64,000 nucleotides of DNA from Ehrlichia ruminantium (lineage in GTDB: Bacteria > Pseudomonadota > Alphaproteobacteria > Rickettsiales > Anaplasmataceae): positions 1,067,568 to 1,131,567 of the forward strand of contig NZ_CP033455.1 in NCBI RefSeq assembly GCF_009728835.1, given 5' to 3'. The notes beneath the pieces were generated by a model. The model worked only from the letters and a program-made list of their open reading frames with translations, made no database searches and was not told the origin of the DNA. Position numbers and translations under genes: made by a program. Numbering within the stretch: the stretch's first letter is position 1; each line of letters starts with the position of its first letter. Shown one piece after another: positions 20,752 to 31,996 of this stretch.

Positions 20752-21731
20752 AAGAGCTTAAACATTTTTACCACATAACCTAAAGGTTAGTGCATTTTAC
20801 AGAAAATTTCAATAAACATTAACAATATATTTTATAATAATCATAAATCAGATTTTATATGCTATAATAATAATATATTAAATCACCACTTTACAACATT
20901 ACATATATAACATTTTATCATTAAATTACATTATCCATAGAATTATATAATACAAAAATATTTTGATAACGTTATTTAGCATTATAATTTATCCTACTTT
21001 ATACACAAATTACCATTATTTATCATAATCACATCATAACAATAATTTATAGTACCAAAATTTCAATTACTCATGTATTGTCCAAAAACTAGTGTAGTAC
21101 GTTTCACAACATGCTAATCCCATTTTACAAATATACCATGTAAACAAGGTAATACATATTATACAACCCAAGCATTATACTCATCTTTACTGATCACTGA
21201 AATTCTATAAATTCATTTCTGATTGATAAACACATAACAAACTCATCTAATCTCAATTTCTTATACATTCTACACAATATTATCAAATAATAGACCTCAT
21301 ATTATATACTTGATAAATTCTAATCACCTAAAAATTCATCGTTTTTATAAGCATCATAAAACATATAAGGTAATGATAACATTGAATCACATCTCAAGCA
21401 TGTATTAAATAAGTAAAATTCCGTTGATATAAAAAACTATGAGATAGTAAATAAATCAAGTTTACTTGATAAATATCTAGCTTTTTAACCATACAAAAAT
21501 TTATTTTTAAAAGCCTCCACAATATCACACAGTACAATTATACCAATATTTATAGGAGAGATTTTATAGTTAAAATAGAGAAAATTTTTTCCTTGAATTA
21601 CAGAGAATGAATAAAATTTAGAAGATCTTTTTCAAAAATTACTACATCAAAGGATAAACAACAAAACATTAAATTTTTCTTCAACTAGCGTTATTTATAA
21701 ATATACAGAAAACTTATTTCTCAACTACAAA
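20752..21731. other. non-coding gap folD-gmk
   Basis: Just under 1 kb of very AT-rich sequence between two minus-strand genes. I see no tandem array, RNA gene or recognisable gene remnant. The folD promoter is expected near 20760-20850 but no box pair stands out. Confidence 0.45.
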
Positions 21732-22361
21732 CTACATGTAATAACTTCTCACAACCTGTTCAAGACACATTTTACGGTGTGTCTTTAACTTTTCTGCAAT
21801 AAAAATACTCTTTATTTGTTGGACACTTTCTTCAATATTGTGATTAACAATAATATAGTTATAACGATAACAATGACTAATCTCAAATGCAGCTTCTTTT
21901 AATCTTTGATCAATTATCTCACTTTTCCCACCTCTATTATATAGACGTCTTTTCAATTCTTCAATAGATGGAGGCAATATAAAAACACTCACTACATGTT
22001 CACTCATAATATCAATTAACTTAAATGCACCCTGCCAATCTATACTCAACAATATACTAATACCATTATTTATATTCTCCATGACAAATCTACGAGGAAT
22101 ACCATAATAATTTCCAAAAACTTTAGCATATTCTAACATCTGATTTGCATTACATAAGTGATGAAACTCACTTTCACTAACAAAAAAATAATCCCTACCT
22201 TCTACTTCTTCATCTCTAGGTGCACGAGTAGTTACAGAAACTGACCGAACAATCTCATCCTGTAATTCACTAACTAATAACTGTGATATAGTAGTTTTAC
22301 CTCCTCCAGAAGGAGAAGAAAGAACTAACAAGACACCCCTACTTTTTAGATTATTATTCAC
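21732..22361 (-). CDS. gmk: guanylate kinase
   Basis: Phosphorylates GMP to GDP with ATP. The 209-residue protein begins with a P-loop, LSSPSGGGKTTIS (about 14-26), a variant of the family's APSGAGKSS. It continues with the GMP-binding segment SVSVTTRAPRDEEVEGRDYFF (Arg and Tyr contacts, split by a short insert typical of the family), then YAKVFGNYYGIPRR and ILSIDWQGAFKL (matching the D-(I/V)-D-x-Q-G motif). The C-terminal R-x-x-x-R region (RLYNRGGKSEIIDQRL) is the lid. Isolated gene with long gaps on both sides. Confidence 0.96.
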   Translation of the reverse strand: MNNNLKSRGVLLVLSSPSGGGKTTISQLLVSELQDEIVRSVSVTTRAPRDEEVEGRDYFFVSESEFHHLCNANQMLEYAKVFGNYYGIPRRFVMENINNGISILLSIDWQGAFKLIDIMSEHVVSVFILPPSIEELKRRLYNRGGKSEIIDQRLKEAAFEISHCYRYNYIIVNHNIEESVQQIKSIFIAEKLKTHRKMCLEQVVRSYYM

Positions 22362-23442
22362 TGCATACTTCCTGATAAAAGATTTACTACGATTATAAAT
22401 ACAATCTCATATAATAATACAGTACATTACAAATTATTTAACAAAAAGAAAATTATTCATGATTTTTGTCTATATAATTTTTTCTTGCAAACTAAAACCA
22501 TGATTAAAAAATATTTTTTATTTTGCAATACAACGCAACATATGTAAAGCTCATTGAATGTGTTTTATTACCCTGTTATTCTAGAATCAAATAATTGTTA
22601 TATCAAGAAACTCTTTATTCATATAAAAATACATATCTTTATAGTAGCAAATGCTCCACTAAATATGTATATACTTAATATCTTATGTGTTAAATAGACA
22701 TTATAAATTCCATTAGTTGATTAACCATTACACAATTTAAAAATTGTCAAAAACATTTCTTACCTTACAAAACTAAGAATTGTTACAAGTACATACTTTT
22801 ATAAACAGTAGTAGGTAACCTAACACTTAATCACACTACATCACCAATTACATCAATGTAGGCCTACTGAAACATTATATCACTCACAACACTACCATGA
22901 TTATCACTTACGAATAAAACCTAAATTACTGAATACATTATTCTCATATATATAAAACCACATCATCACGTACATCACACCCACAAATTAAACCCACACA
23001 TATACGATAACAAATCTTACCAATATCACAAAACTTACAACAAGTAACTTTGATTTATTCATAACTACACATAAATATTTATTTAATCAAACAACCCTAC
23101 AATTAATTTCTCTTAAGTTGATTAATGTATGTAATCTTAATATTAGTAAGATACATTAAATAATACTCCAGACATTATAAATACAGAAATAACAATCATG
23201 AGTATTTAAATCAATACAGATTAAAGATTTAAACTCTCTACTATCTTAAACTAAAAGACAACAATTATGTTTTAAATCTACACCATCCTTCTAAAACACA
23301 ATTGTAATATACATTATACATTGTACTTACAAGTTAAAAGATAAAATAGCTAGTTATATAACTTTTATTTACATATTTATACATTGCTTGGTATTACAAT
23401 CTGTGATACTTTTACCTACCATTACTACCTTGTTTATATGCT
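22362..23442. other. non-coding gap between divergent genes
   Basis: About 1.1 kb between gmk (minus) and ccmC (plus). It is uniformly AT-rich, with no tandem array, no tRNA and no frame I would support. Promoters for both flanking genes should lie at its ends. Confidence 0.45.
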
Positions 23443-24147
23443 ATGACTAGTTTCGTTCGTTATACAAAACTAATTCTACCATATGTGGTATTTTTATTTA
23501 TTATCTGTCTAGTATGTAGTTTATATATGGTATTCATTGCATCTCCTGCAGACTATAAGCAAGGAGAATTCGTAAGAATTATGTATATACATGTACCATC
23601 CGCGTGGATATCCCTAGGCTCATATACATTGATAGCAGTGTTAAGCTTTGCAGTGTTAATTTGGCAAAACACTATAGCAGGAATTATATCACATGCAATT
23701 GCACCTTTAGGTTTAGTGTTTACAGCCATATGTTTGATTACAGGCAGCATATGGGGCAAATGTACCTGGGGTACATGGTGGGTCTGGGATGCACGATTAA
23801 CATCAGTGTTAATTTTATTCTTTCTTTATTTAGGATACTTATCGTTATGGCATTTTTTTGATAATGAAGCAAGATCAATAAAAGCTGCGTCCATTTTTGC
23901 AATATTCAGCGCAATCAACATTCCAATTATAAAATTTTCTGTCAATATATGGACAACATTACATCAACCTGCAAGCATATTACGAAAAAATGGTATAGCT
24001 ATAGATATTTCAATGCTTATGCCTCTTATTTCGATGTTCATAACACTTGGGTTATTGTTTTGTATATTATTAATATTAAGATCACATACATTAATCAACT
24101 TAAGAAAAATCAATTGCAGACTTGCTTTACTAAATAATATGTTTTGA
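23443..24147 (+). CDS. ccmC: cytochrome c maturation heme exporter CcmC
   Basis: Inner-membrane heme-handling protein of the System I cytochrome c maturation pathway; it loads heme onto CcmE. The 234-residue sequence has six hydrophobic segments and the tryptophan-rich WWD signature (KCTWGTWWVWDARLTS, about 106-121) facing the periplasm. The two conserved axial His residues appear in YIHVPSAW (about 50) and TLHQPAS (about 174). The gene ends 10 nt before the ruvA start and shares its final bases with the ruvA ribosome-binding site, so the two are cotranscribed. Other ccm genes lie at 48.5 kb (ccmG) and 62.5 kb (ccmA), which is typical of the scattered ccm genes in Rickettsiales. Confidence 0.95.
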   Translation: MTSFVRYTKLILPYVVFLFIICLVCSLYMVFIASPADYKQGEFVRIMYIHVPSAWISLGSYTLIAVLSFAVLIWQNTIAGIISHAIAPLGLVFTAICLITGSIWGKCTWGTWWVWDARLTSVLILFFLYLGYLSLWHFFDNEARSIKAASIFAIFSAINIPIIKFSVNIWTTLHQPASILRKNGIAIDISMLMPLISMFITLGLLFCILLILRSHTLINLRKINCRLALLNNMF

Positions 24148-24157
24148 GAGGACAACA

Positions 24158-24727
24158 TTGATAGGTAGTATTACAGGTACTATTGAGGAAATACATGATA
24201 CTTACATTATAGTAAACGTAAGTAACATAGGGTATATAGTATACATTTCACACAAAGTGCTACAAACCTGCAAAATAGGAAATAATATTAAACTCTACAT
24301 AGAAACTTACGTTAACAGAGACAACATAACACAATTATATGGTTTTTTAAACAGGCAAGAACAAGATTACTTAAGAATGCTAGTCACAATAAATGGTATT
24401 AATTACAAAACAGCACTTTCAATACTAAGTAAATTATCACCTGAACAGATCTTCTATGCAGTAGTAAATAATGATAAAGCAGTATTTAAAGGGAATGGTA
24501 TAGGAGATAAGCTTGCAGGACGTATAGTAACTGAATTACAATATAAAATCAATAAAATACCTATAGAAGAGACATTCCCAATAGAAAACGACGATGCCCT
24601 AGCTGCACTTATAAGCTTAGGATATGAAAAACTAAAAGCTTTTAATGTAATACAGGGGATAAAATCCCAATTTCCAGGTGCTAACACGCAAGAACTAATA
24701 CGTAAAGCATTACAAAAGCTTTCTTAA
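24158..24727 (+). CDS. ruvA: Holliday junction DNA-binding subunit RuvA
   Basis: Binds four-way junctions and loads the RuvB motor for branch migration. The 189-residue protein has the N-terminal OB-fold start (MIGSITGTIEEI), helix-hairpin-helix motifs in the middle (LVTINGINYKTALSIL, about 70-85, and GIGDKLAGRIVTEL, about 113-126) and a C-terminal UBA-like domain III (ALAALISLGYEKLKAFNVI) that contacts RuvB. The start is TTG at 24158, preceded at good distance by GAGAGGA (24146-24152) overlapping the ccmC stop; there is no ATG that would keep the conserved N-terminus. Its partner ruvB is not adjacent: a 1476-bp gap with a tandem array intervenes. Confidence 0.96.
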   Translation: MIGSITGTIEEIHDTYIIVNVSNIGYIVYISHKVLQTCKIGNNIKLYIETYVNRDNITQLYGFLNRQEQDYLRMLVTINGINYKTALSILSKLSPEQIFYAVVNNDKAVFKGNGIGDKLAGRIVTELQYKINKIPIEETFPIENDDALAALISLGYEKLKAFNVIQGIKSQFPGANTQELIRKALQKLS

Positions 24728-24984
24728 TAGAAAATACATTAAAAAATTAGAATACTCTAAATAATAATAAGTATTTTGCTTCAATAACATTTCCTACAGT
24801 GAAGAACAGTACAATTTTACACTGAATTACTTAATACATACATGACAAATTTGGACCAAATCTATTTACTACTCATTTTCATAAAATATTATTGTTTAAT
24901 AATGTACACAACCTCTAACTACCCAAAAATGCAGTTATTAATTTGTCATTCAAACACCACTGGTACAATAATAAAAATATTACA

Positions 24985-25725
24985 TAGTTAATAATAAATA
25001 AATTACAACGCCATCCTATCTATTGCTAATCATGCACATAACTTAACCATTAAAAAAACTTAGCTGATTCTCAACATTACATAACCACTACAGTGACAAA
25101 GTACATTACAACCTAATAATAAATACACTACAATACATTCCAACTATTGTGAATCATGCATATAACTTAACTATTTAAAAAACTTAGCTGCTTCTCAATA
25201 TTACACAACCACTACAGTGACAAAGTACATTACAACTTAATAATAAATACACTACAATACATTCCAACTATTGTGAATCATGCACATAACTTAACTATTT
25301 AAAAAACTTAGCTGATTCTCAATATTACACAACCACTATAGTAACAAAGTACATGACAATCTAATGATAAATAAACCACAATACATTCCAACTATTGTGA
25401 ATCATGTACATAACTTAACTATTTAAAAAACTTAGCTGATTCTCAATATTACACAACCATTACAGTGACAAAGTACTATACAACTTAATGATAAATAAAC
25501 TACAATACATTCCAACTATTGTGAATCATGTACATAACCCAACTATTTAAAAAACTTAACTGCTTCTCAATATTACACAACCACTACAGTGACAAAGTAC
25601 ATTACAACCCAATAATAAATACACTACAATACATTCCAACTATTGTGAATCATGCATATAACTTAACTATTTAAAAAACTTAGCTGATTCTCAATATTAC
25701 ACAACCACTACAGTAATAATAGAAA
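24985..25725. repeat. tandem array, 124-bp unit, about 6 copies
   Basis: CAACTATTGTGAATCATG recurs at 25141, 25265, 25389, 25513 and 25637, exactly 124 bp apart each time; a more diverged copy (CTATTGCTAATCATG) starts the array near 25012. The constant period over five steps shows almost no indels. It separates ruvA from ruvB. The flanking bases 24728-24984 and 25726-26203 show no gene; the latter must contain the ruvB promoter if ruvB is transcribed on its own. Confidence 0.96.
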
Positions 25726-26203
25726 TACTCCACATTTTATCACAAATACACTGCAATAACTTCCGGTTATTTTCTATAAAAATACCCACTAACATTATTC
25801 TTACAATTAAAAAAATATGTTTAATAGTCACAAACATAGACACATCACTAATAACAATTTTCCTATAATGATATAAGTATAGGCTTATATTAATTGAATA
25901 TATTATAAGTTTTAGAAAGCAAAAAATACAATAATATATACACTGAAGACCAATATAACTAAGTTGTAATTATACAGCATTATAGGTACTTGCACTTTTT
26001 ACACCTATATGTAAAAAGAAATTGAGATTTGTTTTCTTAAATTCTGCTTACAAAAAGCCAAATTATTTATATATGTATTAATTAGTATGATCTATTATTC
26101 AATAATAAATTAATAAAAATAACATCTTAAACTTAAGATATAAAATATAATTTAATGTGCTATCATACAAAAAGTTACAATCATAACAAAATAATGAGCA
26201 TTT

Positions 26204-27193
26204 ATGAAAGATATATTGCAAAGTAGTGAATGTATAGAAGATCAACAAAATATTTCAATGAGACCAAATCTTCTTGATGAGTTTATAGGGCAAAGCAGTG
26301 TAGTTAGTAATTTAAAAATTTTTATAGATGCAGCTTATGCACGAAAAGAAGCAATAGACCATATTTTGCTATACGGACCACCAGGGCTTGGCAAAACAAC
26401 ATTAGCACATATAATAGCTAAAGAACTAAAAGTAAACTTTCGATCAACAGCAGGACCACTATTGAGCAAAGCAGGAGATTTAGCAGCAATATTAACCAAT
26501 TTACAAGCTAGAGATGTATTATTTATTGACGAAATCCATCGTTTAAACCGTAATATAGAAGAAATATTATATGCAGCAATGGAAGACTTTTCTTTAGACA
26601 TAATAGTAGGTGAAGGATGTGGAGCAAGAACTTTAAGGGTAGATTTACCACCGTTCACATTAATAGGAGCAACAACACGAATAGGGTTACTTTCAAATCC
26701 TTTAAGGGATCGCTTTGGAATACCAATGCATTTAGAGTTCTATTCCACTGAAGAGTTAACAAAAGTAATAAAACGTGCTGCAAAAGTCATGAAAACTAAT
26801 ATTTCTAGTAACGGAGCAGAAGAAATATCCTTAAGATCACGTGGTACACCCAGAATTGCACTAAGATTACTAAGACGTATTCGAGATTTCATGTCAGTTA
26901 CAAAACAAGATACCATAACCCATGAATTTGCTGATCAGACACTATTACGCCTGGGCATTGATAAACTTGGACTAGATAGACAAGATATAAAATATCTACA
27001 ATTTATACATGAAGCTAATAATCCAATAGGAATAGATACCATATCTTCCGCACTGTCAGAAGACACTGGCAACATAGAAGAAACTATAGAACCATATTTA
27101 ATCAAAATAAACTTTATACAACGTACACCACGTGGTAGGATAATCACCCAAAAAGCAATATCTTATCTAAACGAACAAATATATAATACATAA
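26204..27193 (+). CDS. ruvB: Holliday junction helicase RuvB
   Basis: AAA+ ATPase motor of RuvAB branch migration. The 329-residue protein has the N-terminal [11 protein letters not shown] segment (about 20-30), Walker [14 protein letters not shown] (57-69), Walker [11 protein letters not shown] (105-114), the beta-hairpin region after it, sensor 1 [20 protein letters not shown] (about 155-174) with the Arg finger, and the winged-helix C-terminal domain ending in [13 protein letters not shown]. Length is standard. In most bacteria ruvB directly follows ruvA in one operon; here it is about 1.5 kb downstream across a repeat array, so independent expression is possible. Confidence 0.97.
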   Translation: MKDILQSSECIEDQQNISMRPNLLDEFIGQSSVVSNLKIFIDAAYARKEAIDHILLYGPPGLGKTTLAHIIAKELKVNFRSTAGPLLSKAGDLAAILTNLQARDVLFIDEIHRLNRNIEEILYAAMEDFSLDIIVGEGCGARTLRVDLPPFTLIGATTRIGLLSNPLRDRFGIPMHLEFYSTEELTKVIKRAAKVMKTNISSNGAEEISLRSRGTPRIALRLLRRIRDFMSVTKQDTITHEFADQTLLRLGIDKLGLDRQDIKYLQFIHEANNPIGIDTISSALSEDTGNIEETIEPYLIKINFIQRTPRGRIITQKAISYLNEQIYNT

Positions 27194-27639
27194 CTAAATA
27201 TCATCACAAAATTATAGATAAAGTATTACCTGATATATACAATTAATGTTCTACTGACTACATATACTCCATACAAAAACAGTAATACCATAACACTCAT
27301 ATACATTAACCAATATTACAAGTAACTACGTAATATATAAAATATCTCTCACAAAACTTTTGCATACAGATTTATATACAAACTTAAATACCTTTTAGAT
27401 TCATATAGACTTTTAAACACTAAGTACCATATTCCTATAAAATGCTTGCTACAATATACTAAGTTTACGGATATTCTACTCTAGAATATATAATACAACT
27501 ATATAAATATAACCAGATTTTAAAATAATCAATATAAACACCAGTCACACTTCTTTAACAACAGTTCTAACAATTAGGTAATTGCCCTCATGACAATACA
27601 GAAGATTTCAAAATAATACATAAACTCATAATATACACA
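27194..27639. other. non-coding gap downstream of ruvB
   Basis: AT-rich spacer between ruvB and the 180-bp repeat array. No terminator-like hairpin with a T run, RNA gene or gene remnant is evident. Confidence 0.4.
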
Positions 27640-28095
27640 CTAACTACACTGTCAAAGTATTTACACATAATAACTCTGAGAACACAACATTCCTATCCAT
27701 CTTCACCTGCTTAAAAGTAACTTGATAGTATTTAACCAAACAACCACAATAGTTTCCACCACAACATGCTAAGATTTTACAGTAATATATCAATTGAGAA
27801 TATACTACACCAGCTATAAATACATTGTATAAAAACATTAACCCATTATAACCCTAAGAATACAACATTTATATTCTTTCCCACTAACTTAAAAGCAGCT
27901 CTATAATATTTAAATAAACAATCATAATAGCTATTCCACCACAACATACTAAGATTTTACAGTAATACATCAATTGAGAATATACTACACCAGCTATAAA
28001 TACATTGTACAAAAACATTAACTCATTATAACCCTAAGAATACAACATTTATATTCTTTCCCACTAGTTTACAAGCAGCTCTGCAATATTTAAAA
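27640..28095. repeat. tandem array, 180-bp unit, about 2.5 copies
   Basis: The block starting AGTAAT(A/A)TATCAATTGAGA at 27781 recurs at 27961 (180 bp). The block CCCATTATAACCCTAAGAATAC at 27841 likewise recurs near 28021, with an older, diverged copy from about 27650. A 64-codon frame on the minus strand here is repeat-derived and not supported as a gene. The array lies between convergent ruvB and the MFS gene; bases 28096-28621 hold nothing else recognised. Confidence 0.9.
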
Positions 28096-28621
28096 ACAAG
28101 ATTCCTAAATAATATATACCTATAAATGCCTTGAATTATTGACTATCGATAAATAGCCAACTTAATTTCTAAAATTATAAAACAATACTTACTTAACACC
28201 TTATGTCAAAATGACACAAAATATGACTTATACTAATACACAGTAACTCATAACAAAATTTTCTAACATTGTAATACTAAAAAAACCTTCTTCCATAAAG
28301 TACCTTTAATAACTAATATGCTATAACAACATTAAGCGATTAAAAAGTCATACTAAAATAATTTTAATAACAATCAGATTACAATAACATAAAAAACAGT
28401 ACCTTAAATACTATACCACCCTCTTAATATTAATATCACAATGTTATACACCACACAATTACACTTTTTCACAACAACTATTATGAAAATTTATAACAAC
28501 TACACACTAAATATTTTAATTTAAACCACCCAACTCGACTTCTCACAACTAACATAATAGATTAATATTTTTGAGGCGTTTAAAAAACCTACTAGAATCT
28601 ACAACATTATCAAAAATAGGA

Positions 28622-29827
28622 CTAAATTTTTACATCTAGAGATCTCTTGTTGGTTACCTTAAGAATTACGTACACAACAATACATAGTATAGAGCAAACT
28701 ATAGGAAAGATTACTACAGGAACTAAAGTTCCATTATAGAAACAGCTTAAAATATAAATTCCAATAGCACCAAAAATCGTTTGCAAACATAAAATAAACG
28801 CTGAACCTATACCTGTCTCTTTAATTTCAGAAAAAGCACAAGTCATATTATTTCCAAGAATAAATGCAATACCCATACCAGATGGAATCCACATAATTTC
28901 TGCTAGCAGAGGAGTTATTTCAAACATCTGGTATAAAATAAGAACACCAGAATCCGATAAAGTAGTTAAAACTAAACCTAGAATCAACATATTACTCATC
29001 CCAAATCTTGTAACAAACCTTTGGTTGATCACAGCTCCTATAATATATGCTGTTACATTAATCGCAACAAAGTAACCATAGTAACCAACAGGTACACTCA
29101 TATCATTTATGAAAATAAATGGCAGACTAGCTACACATGCCCAAATCCACATAATAGTAAGACTATGAATTAAAGCAAAGCCACAAAATCTGTAGTTACA
29201 ACAAAGTCCCTTATACTTACACATAATTGATCGAAAAGAAATATTACTACCAGATCGATCAACAACCAATGTTTCTTTTAGAAAAACAAACAAACATATC
29301 AATACTATCACAGATACTATAGATATTATTATAAAAAGTATGTTCCAATTATATCCATAAGATATTATTGTACTGCCTAAAATCGGTCCCAATACTGGAG
29401 AAAATGCAGTTACTATGTTTACTATAGAAATATTCTTAGCACATTCATCACCTGAATACATATCCTTAACAATAGCATACCCAATAACCCCAGCAACACC
29501 TGTGCCAAAGCCCTGAATAAAACGCACAACAATTAACATTATAATGTCATGAACAAAGCAACATGCTATACTTGCTATAGTAAATATCATAATACCTGAC
29601 AACATAACAGGTCGACGTCCATAATAATCAGACAGGGGCCCATATAACAAACCTGAAATAGAAAGTCCAACTAAGTTAAAACTAATTGTAAGTTGTGCAA
29701 CAGAATAACTTATATGAAAAAAATCACTAATTTTTGGTAAACTAGGCAAATATATATCTGATGACATCTCAGCCATCACTATCACTATAATAATAAGAAC
29801 TAAAATATTCCTTTTAAAAATTTTCAT
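28622..29827 (-). CDS. Bcr/CflA-family MFS exporter
   Basis: A 401-residue inner-membrane major-facilitator transporter with about 12 hydrophobic segments. The signature loop between TM2 and TM3 is GPLSDYYGRRPVMLSG (about 63-78). The start region MAEMSSDIYLPSLPKI (about 18-33) matches the TDIYLPALP pattern typical of the DHA1 Bcr/CflA drug-efflux subfamily, and TM4-5 has GVAGVIGYAIVKDMY close to the family motif. Known relatives export bicyclomycin, chloramphenicol, sulfonamides or small dipeptides and arabinose; the substrate here is not determinable. A hairpin-forming inverted repeat lies about 43 bp upstream of its start. Confidence 0.92.
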   Translation of the reverse strand: MKIFKRNILVLIIIVIVMAEMSSDIYLPSLPKISDFFHISYSVAQLTISFNLVGLSISGLLYGPLSDYYGRRPVMLSGIMIFTIASIACCFVHDIIMLIVVRFIQGFGTGVAGVIGYAIVKDMYSGDECAKNISIVNIVTAFSPVLGPILGSTIISYGYNWNILFIIISIVSVIVLICLFVFLKETLVVDRSGSNISFRSIMCKYKGLCCNYRFCGFALIHSLTIMWIWACVASLPFIFINDMSVPVGYYGYFVAINVTAYIIGAVINQRFVTRFGMSNMLILGLVLTTLSDSGVLILYQMFEITPLLAEIMWIPSGMGIAFILGNNMTCAFSEIKETGIGSAFILCLQTIFGAIGIYILSCFYNGTLVPVVIFPIVCSILCIVVYVILKVTNKRSLDVKI

Positions 29828-29869
29828 AAATAAAAAACTAAACCCTCAATTAATAACATAACACTAGCA

Positions 29870-29897
29870 TAAGCCAAAGCTATAATAGCTAGGCTTA
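29870..29897. promoter_or_regulatory. imperfect palindrome upstream of the MFS gene
   Basis: Outer arms TAAGCC and GGCTTA enclose an inner perfect palindrome AGCTATAATAGCT, with one- to two-base bulges between. The whole 28-nt element could form a stable hairpin or be bound by a dimeric regulator. It sits 43-70 bp upstream of the MFS start codon, in the place expected for an operator or a transcript leader. A terminator is less likely because no T run follows on either strand. Confidence 0.4.
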
Positions 29898-30499
29898 ATT
29901 TCATCTTAATGTAACATAGTAATAGAAAAACAACACCAGCAGTATAAAAAACACTACTCCCACAAAACTATGGTTATGCTAAATTATACATATTATTCAC
30001 AATAAAAATAGTACTTACATATAAAACTTAAGTTAACAACATAAGCATAATACTATTTAATCGGTAAAAGTACAATATCAGTAAAATAAACTAATTATAA
30101 ATATCCGCTTGAACTATACAAAATTAATAAAAAAGTACAACATTATGAATTCTATATTTTTTATTACATATCTACTTTTATACTATATATACTTTTTTCT
30201 CGTGATATAATTGATAACTGTTAGTTACCCACACAAAAAAATTATGCCTGGGTTAATGTACTACATTACATAAATATCCTAACACTTTGCTATGTCAAAA
30301 TGTTTATATATATTATGATATTCCCTTTATAATATATAAATATCCCATTAGAGATGACTAAGCTATAATCAATAGTACTCACTTTACAACATAACTATAA
30401 GCAATACATATCTTATTAAAAATACCAAACTGATAATTTCTTTTATCAACACAATGTACACTACAGGATCATAATCTTATATATCAGACAATTTACATA
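29898..30499. other. non-coding gap upstream of MFS gene
   Basis: About 600 bp of AT-rich sequence between the MFS-gene hairpin and the 198-bp repeat array. I see no frame, RNA gene or repeat that I can support. Confidence 0.4.
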
Positions 30500-31480
30500 C
30501 TAAAAATAATTTCTAACTATTAAGCCTACACAATACTCTTTAATTACCTTGTACTACAAAACCATGTCTCAAAAGTCTTTTTACATCACAATACTTGCTA
30601 ACGTAGCCATTCTTACAAAACATATTATTATTGATTATCCTTTTTTAAACATAATGACATGCTACAGTATCGTAATTTCACATACTATAACTTACACATT
30701 TAAATAATTTTCAATTATTAAAGTCCATACAACACTCTTTAATTACCTTGTACGACAAAACCATTTCTAAAAAGTTTTTTTATATTACAATACTTGCTAA
30801 TGTAGCCATTCTTACAAAACATATTATTATTGATTATCCTTTTTTAAACATAATGACATGCTACAGTATCGTAATTTCACATACTATAATTTACATATTT
30901 AAATAACTTTCAATTATTAAAGTCCATACAACACTCTTTAATTACCTTGTACGGCAAAACCATTTTTAAAAAGTTTTTTTACATCACAATACTTGCTAAC
31001 GTAGTTCTTCCTATAAAACACATTATATTGATTATCCTTTTTTAAACATAATGACATGCTACAGGATCATAATTTTACATACTATAATTACATATTTAAA
31101 TAACTTTCAATTATTAAAGTCCATACAACACTCTTTAATTACCTTGTACTACAAAACCATGTCTCAAAGTCTTTTTACATCACAATACTTGCTAATGTAG
31201 TTCTTCCTATAAAACATATTATATTGATTATCCTTTTTTAAACATAATGATATGCTACAGGATCATAATTTCACATACTATAACTTACATATTTAAATAA
31301 CTTTCAATTATTAAAGTCCATACAACACTCTTTAATTACCTTGTACGGCAAAACTATTTCTAAAAAGTCTTTTTACATTACAATACTTGCCAATGTAGTT
31401 CTTCCTATAAAACATATTATATTGATCATCCTTTTTCAAACATACCTATATATTATAGGATTGTGGTTTTACATACCTAA
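30500..31480. repeat. tandem array, 197-199 bp unit, 5 copies
   Basis: TAATTACCTTGTAC recurs at 30541, 30740, 30939, 31136 and 31333 (steps 199, 199, 197, 197). Sequence variants are mosaic: copies 1 and 4 share a TACTACAAAACCATGTCTC version of one block while copies 1 and 2 share GTAGCCATTCTTACAAAAC against GTAGTTCTTCCTATAAAAC in copies 3-5. This points to exchange between units. It lies downstream of thyX and upstream of the MFS gene. Bases 31481-31996 hold no gene that I recognise. Confidence 0.95.
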
Positions 31481-31996
31481 ACATACATATTCAAAATAAC
31501 TGATATCCAAGTCCTATGTATACTCTTTTGCTGCAGGGTTTTCTCTTGCAAAAACACTATCCATACCAATGACTCTTACTAAAAACTTAACCTATTATAC
31601 TATACAACTCATACAGTATCATAATGTCTACTTAAATGTACCACAATATTCCTTTATAACAGTACATAACTAAATAATTCTGCAATAACAACAGATTAAT
31701 ACACTATAAAATGACCATTACTTAAGTTTATAATACAACCTGTATACTACATATTTATTACACAAACCTTCCGCAACAAGCTTTTACAAGTGCAAAGACC
31801 AGCTATATACACAATAACTCAACTTTACACATTAATCAGTTTACGTACTATAACAAAGCACCCAGCTTTTTAATATAGGGCCAGCTTTCTTTACATTACC
31901 TCTGTAATTTACAAGCACCTACTTCATATTATCCACCTAATAACAAGTTACCATTTTGAACTGTCCTATACAAGTCTACACACTATAAATACCATT

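Noticed and set aside
27644-27838. 64-codon minus-strand frame with several cysteines
   Set aside because: It lies wholly in the 180-bp repeat array and is not preserved in the second copy.
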